This document shows, piece by piece, positions 62,177-64,000 of a stretch of DNA of 64,000 nucleotides. Made by a program: the position numbers and the translations under genes. Location: contig NZ_CP034159.1 of assembly GCF_003860585.1 (NCBI RefSeq), positions 2,232,001-2,296,000 of the forward strand. Reading direction: 5' to 3'. The stretch is from Kaistella carnis (GTDB lineage: Bacteria > Bacteroidota > Bacteroidia > Flavobacteriales > Weeksellaceae). The notes under the pieces were generated by a model, which searched no databases, had not been told where the DNA came from, and worked only from the letters and a program-made list of their open reading frames with translations. Each line of letters begins with the position of its first letter. Position 1 is the first letter of the stretch.

Positions 62177-63406
62177 TTATACTAAACTGTTTCTATCCGC
62201 ATAATTCAGCTTAAAAAAGATGAAAGTCATCATAGAAAAGGCCAGGAGAGAACTTCCGCCATAGCTAAAGAAAGGAAGCGGAATCCCAACTGTAGGGAAA
62301 AGTCCCATGACCATTCCCAAATTAATGGTAAAGTGAATCATGAGTATGGAAGCGAAACAGTAGCCAAAGACCCGGTTAAAAGCGGACTTTTGTTTTTCAG
62401 AGAGATAATAGATTCTTCCGATAAATACAGTGTAGCAAATAACGAGTAAGGCACTGCCCAAAAATCCCCATTCTTCACCTACTGTACAGAAAATATAATC
62501 CGTGCTTTGCTCAGGCACGAATTTCCCCTGCGTAACTGATCCTTCACGATATCCTTTACCAAAAAATCCACCTGAACCAATGGCCGTTTTAGAATACAGC
62601 AGATTGTAACCGGAAGTGTCGCGAAAAGCTTTTTCTCCTTTATATAAAACCTCGATTCTTTCTCTTTGGTGCTTCGGAAGTTTTTCTAAAATGGTTGGAG
62701 CGCCATACGCCAATCCACAAAGCACCCCCACAATCCCTACGATTGCAGAAACGGACATAATATTCCAATGGATTCTATTTGAATTAATGAACAGAACAAA
62801 ACTAGTTATTACTGCGATTGCGATGACAACATAAATAGGATCTACGGCCAAAGCCACCAGAAACACACCAGCGAAAATAAAACCTACACCAAAAAACCAA
62901 CCCGATAATCCTTCTCTAAAGAGTGCAATAAAAAAGGCAATAAATACAAGAAGCGATCCCACATCGGGGATTAATAAAACCACAATACCCGGAATCCCAA
63001 TAATAGCAATGGAGGTCCAAAGCGACTTTTTATGTTTTAAATTGAAATCTGGTCCTGACACATAGTTGGCTAACATTAAGGCGGTACCAATTTTAGCAAA
63101 TTCGACCGGTTGCAAACTCACAGGTCCGAACTTATACCAGTTTTTCTGACCCAGAATTTCTGTACCAAAAGGAAATAGACCGATGAGCAAAAACAATCCT
63201 ACCAAATAAATAATTCCTGCCATATTCTCGAAGAATTTTGTTCTCATCATAAAAATGATCATTCCCACAAATACAGAAACACCCAGCCAGACCGCTTGTC
63301 GTATTCCACTTGCGGGTTCCACACTGTAAATATTAGCCACGGCAAACAGGCACAGTAAAAAATACAGTGATAATCCCAGTTTGTCAATTCCTTCCATCCA
63401 CTTCAT
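62177..63406 (-). CDS. rodA: Rod shape-determining protein RodA (SEDS glycosyltransferase)
   Basis: The 409-residue protein has about 10 membrane helices and SEDS-family blocks: LQPVEFAKIGTALMLANY, LLIPDVGSLLVF, GSGGFFGKGYREGSVTQGKFVPEQSTDYIF in layout, and GIPLPFFSYGGSSLLAFS at the end. RodA polymerises glycan strands for cell elongation with PBP2. Its ATG overlaps the stop of the upstream PBP2 gene by 1 bp (TAATG), the conserved mrdA-rodA pair. Confidence 0.95.
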   Translation of the reverse strand: MKWMEGIDKLGLSLYFLLCLFAVANIYSVEPASGIRQAVWLGVSVFVGMIIFMMRTKFFENMAGIIYLVGLFLLIGLFPFGTEILGQKNWYKFGPVSLQPVEFAKIGTALMLANYVSGPDFNLKHKKSLWTSIAIIGIPGIVVLLIPDVGSLLVFIAFFIALFREGLSGWFFGVGFIFAGVFLVALAVDPIYVVIAIAVITSFVLFINSNRIHWNIMSVSAIVGIVGVLCGLAYGAPTILEKLPKHQRERIEVLYKGEKAFRDTSGYNLLYSKTAIGSGGFFGKGYREGSVTQGKFVPEQSTDYIFCTVGEEWGFLGSALLVICYTVFIGRIYYLSEKQKSAFNRVFGYCFASILMIHFTINLGMVMGLFPTVGIPLPFFSYGGSSLLAFSMMTFIFFKLNYADRNSLV

Positions 63407-64000
63407 TATTTTGTAGAATTTTTTATTTTAAGAAGAATGGAATCTCTTTTATACATCAATTGCGTTTTTTCACCGTCTTTGGCAGTTTTTAACTGAATAT
63501 TCAACTTTTCCAGATTAATTGAATCTTTACTTGGTTCCTTATAAAGTCCTTTTTTCTTGAGCTCGGCGTCCCATTGTCTTTTGTATTCAGGCATGAAACT
63601 CGCATTAACCATTTTTTTGTATAGATGTTGCCTTTTTAAATCTCCTGTAAGATATTTTTCTGCAATTACGGCGGCAGCTGGTCCCGCCCAGGTTGCTCCG
63701 AATCCCGCATGCTCCATTACGGCTGCGATTACAATTTTTGGATTATCTGCCGGCGCTGCCAACACAAAAATAGAATTATCTTTCCCCTGTGGAACTTGCG
63801 CAGTTCCCGTTTTTGCAAGCATGGTAAAGTCGTTTGATTTAAGAGATCTTGCCGTTCCATTTAAAACCACCGCTTCCATTCCTTTGATGATTGGACCAAA
63901 ATGCTTCGGGTCCACCAAAGTTTTATGTTTAACTTTAAATCGAGGATCTGGATTAGGCTTTCCGTCAATTGATTTTACAATATGTGGGGTATAATACCAA
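63406..64000 (-). CDS. mrdA: Penicillin-binding protein 2, C-terminal part (gene continues past the window)
   Basis: The gene runs off the right edge. The visible 198 residues read WYYTPHIVKSIDGKP at the edge and continue through MEAVVLNGTARSL and the KTG motif in LAKTGTAQVPQG, the third transpeptidase motif of class B PBPs. The frame is open up to base 64000, so the apparent start codon at 63918 is internal. PBP2 cross-links peptidoglycan during elongation with RodA. The catalytic SxxK motif lies beyond the window. The C terminus after about residue 110 of this fragment is a Lys-rich extension. Confidence 0.92.
   Translation of the reverse strand, partial: WYYTPHIVKSIDGKPNPDPRFKVKHKTLVDPKHFGPIIKGMEAVVLNGTARSLKSNDFTMLAKTGTAQVPQGKDNSIFVLAAPADNPKIVIAAVMEHAGFGATWAGPAAAVIAEKYLTGDLKRQHLYKKMVNASFMPEYKRQWDAELKKKGLYKEPSKDSINLEKLNIQLKTAKDGEKTQLMYKRDSILLKIKNSTK

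Noticed and set aside
63406..63918. A 170-residue gene starting at 63918
   Set aside because: The frame stays open to the window edge and encodes PBP2 sequence upstream, so the start is internal to mrdA.

Overview
The window is an AT-rich chromosomal segment from a member of the Bacteroidota, most likely Flavobacteriia of the Chryseobacterium/Kaistella group. The signs are -7 promoter boxes of the TAnnTTTG type, few Shine-Dalgarno sequences, a SprE/PorW gliding/type IX secretion lipoprotein, GldH, a GLPGLI protein beside a large outer-membrane barrel protein, a type III glutamine synthetase (GlnN) and a RicT-GldH-PBP1A cluster. The content is mostly core housekeeping. I saw no rRNA, tRNA, CRISPR array, prophage or multi-gene defence system.

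Region by region: 1-5.6 kb reads rightward: the tail of an alanine racemase domain, a patatin-type outer-membrane phospholipase, ybeY, mnmG and a methyltransferase. mnmG is bracketed by two parS-like palindromes (core GTTTCACGTGAAAC). 5.8-8.1 kb holds pgk (leftward) and rpiB (rightward). They diverge from a 618-bp intergenic region with three perfect DnaA boxes, two near-matches and a tandem AT-rich 13-mer, which I read as a candidate chromosomal replication origin. 8.1-14.2 kb is a rightward run: rnr, a LysE transporter, an LD-carboxypeptidase, a DoxX-like protein, yraN, an SDR enzyme and tsaB. 14.2-18.7 kb is leftward: sprE/porW, maf, kdsC and a DUF2520 protein. 18.7-20.4 kb is an ECF sigma/anti-sigma-like/Spy-like trio. 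20.8-25 kb has lepA, an M14 peptidase and a DoxX gene with an early in-frame stop. 25-30.4 kb has a JmjC/cupin protein, a TonB-type barrel, DinB and GLPGLI. 30.5-33 kb is the ferrous iron operon feoA-feoB-Cys-rich peptide. 33-36.5 kb has glmM, a YoeB-type toxin-antitoxin pair and a TPR protein.

From 36.7 to 43.7 kb everything is leftward: a polytopic membrane protein, selO, PBP1A, gldH and ricT. 44.1-48.6 kb is rightward: FadL-like porin, surface-type GDSL lipoprotein, prs and rplY. 48.7-51.8 kb holds two insertion sequences: a complete IS256-family element with an 8-bp target duplication in the rplY terminator, and an IS1182-family element in opposite orientation. 51.9-53.6 kb has a TonB-C-like protein, a small beta-barrel and tadA. 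53.7-58.2 kb is leftward: coaX, an M1 peptidase and a DUF6909-like protein. 58.5-61.7 kb has glnN and an NlpC/P60 lipoprotein. 62.2-64 kb ends leftward with rodA and the 3' part of the PBP2 gene.

Cell-wall genes recur throughout (alr, ldcA, glmM, PBP1A, NlpC/P60, rodA/PBP2). So do translation and tRNA/rRNA modification genes (ybeY, mnmG, tsaB, lepA, rplY, tadA). The most interesting non-coding material is the candidate origin with its parS pair, a family of GC-richer intergenic hairpin repeats (20.5, 22.6, 36.5 and 61.8 kb), a four-copy heptamer array, and inverted copies of one terminator that bracket the two insertion sequences. All conclusions come from reading the sequence; no database search was run.
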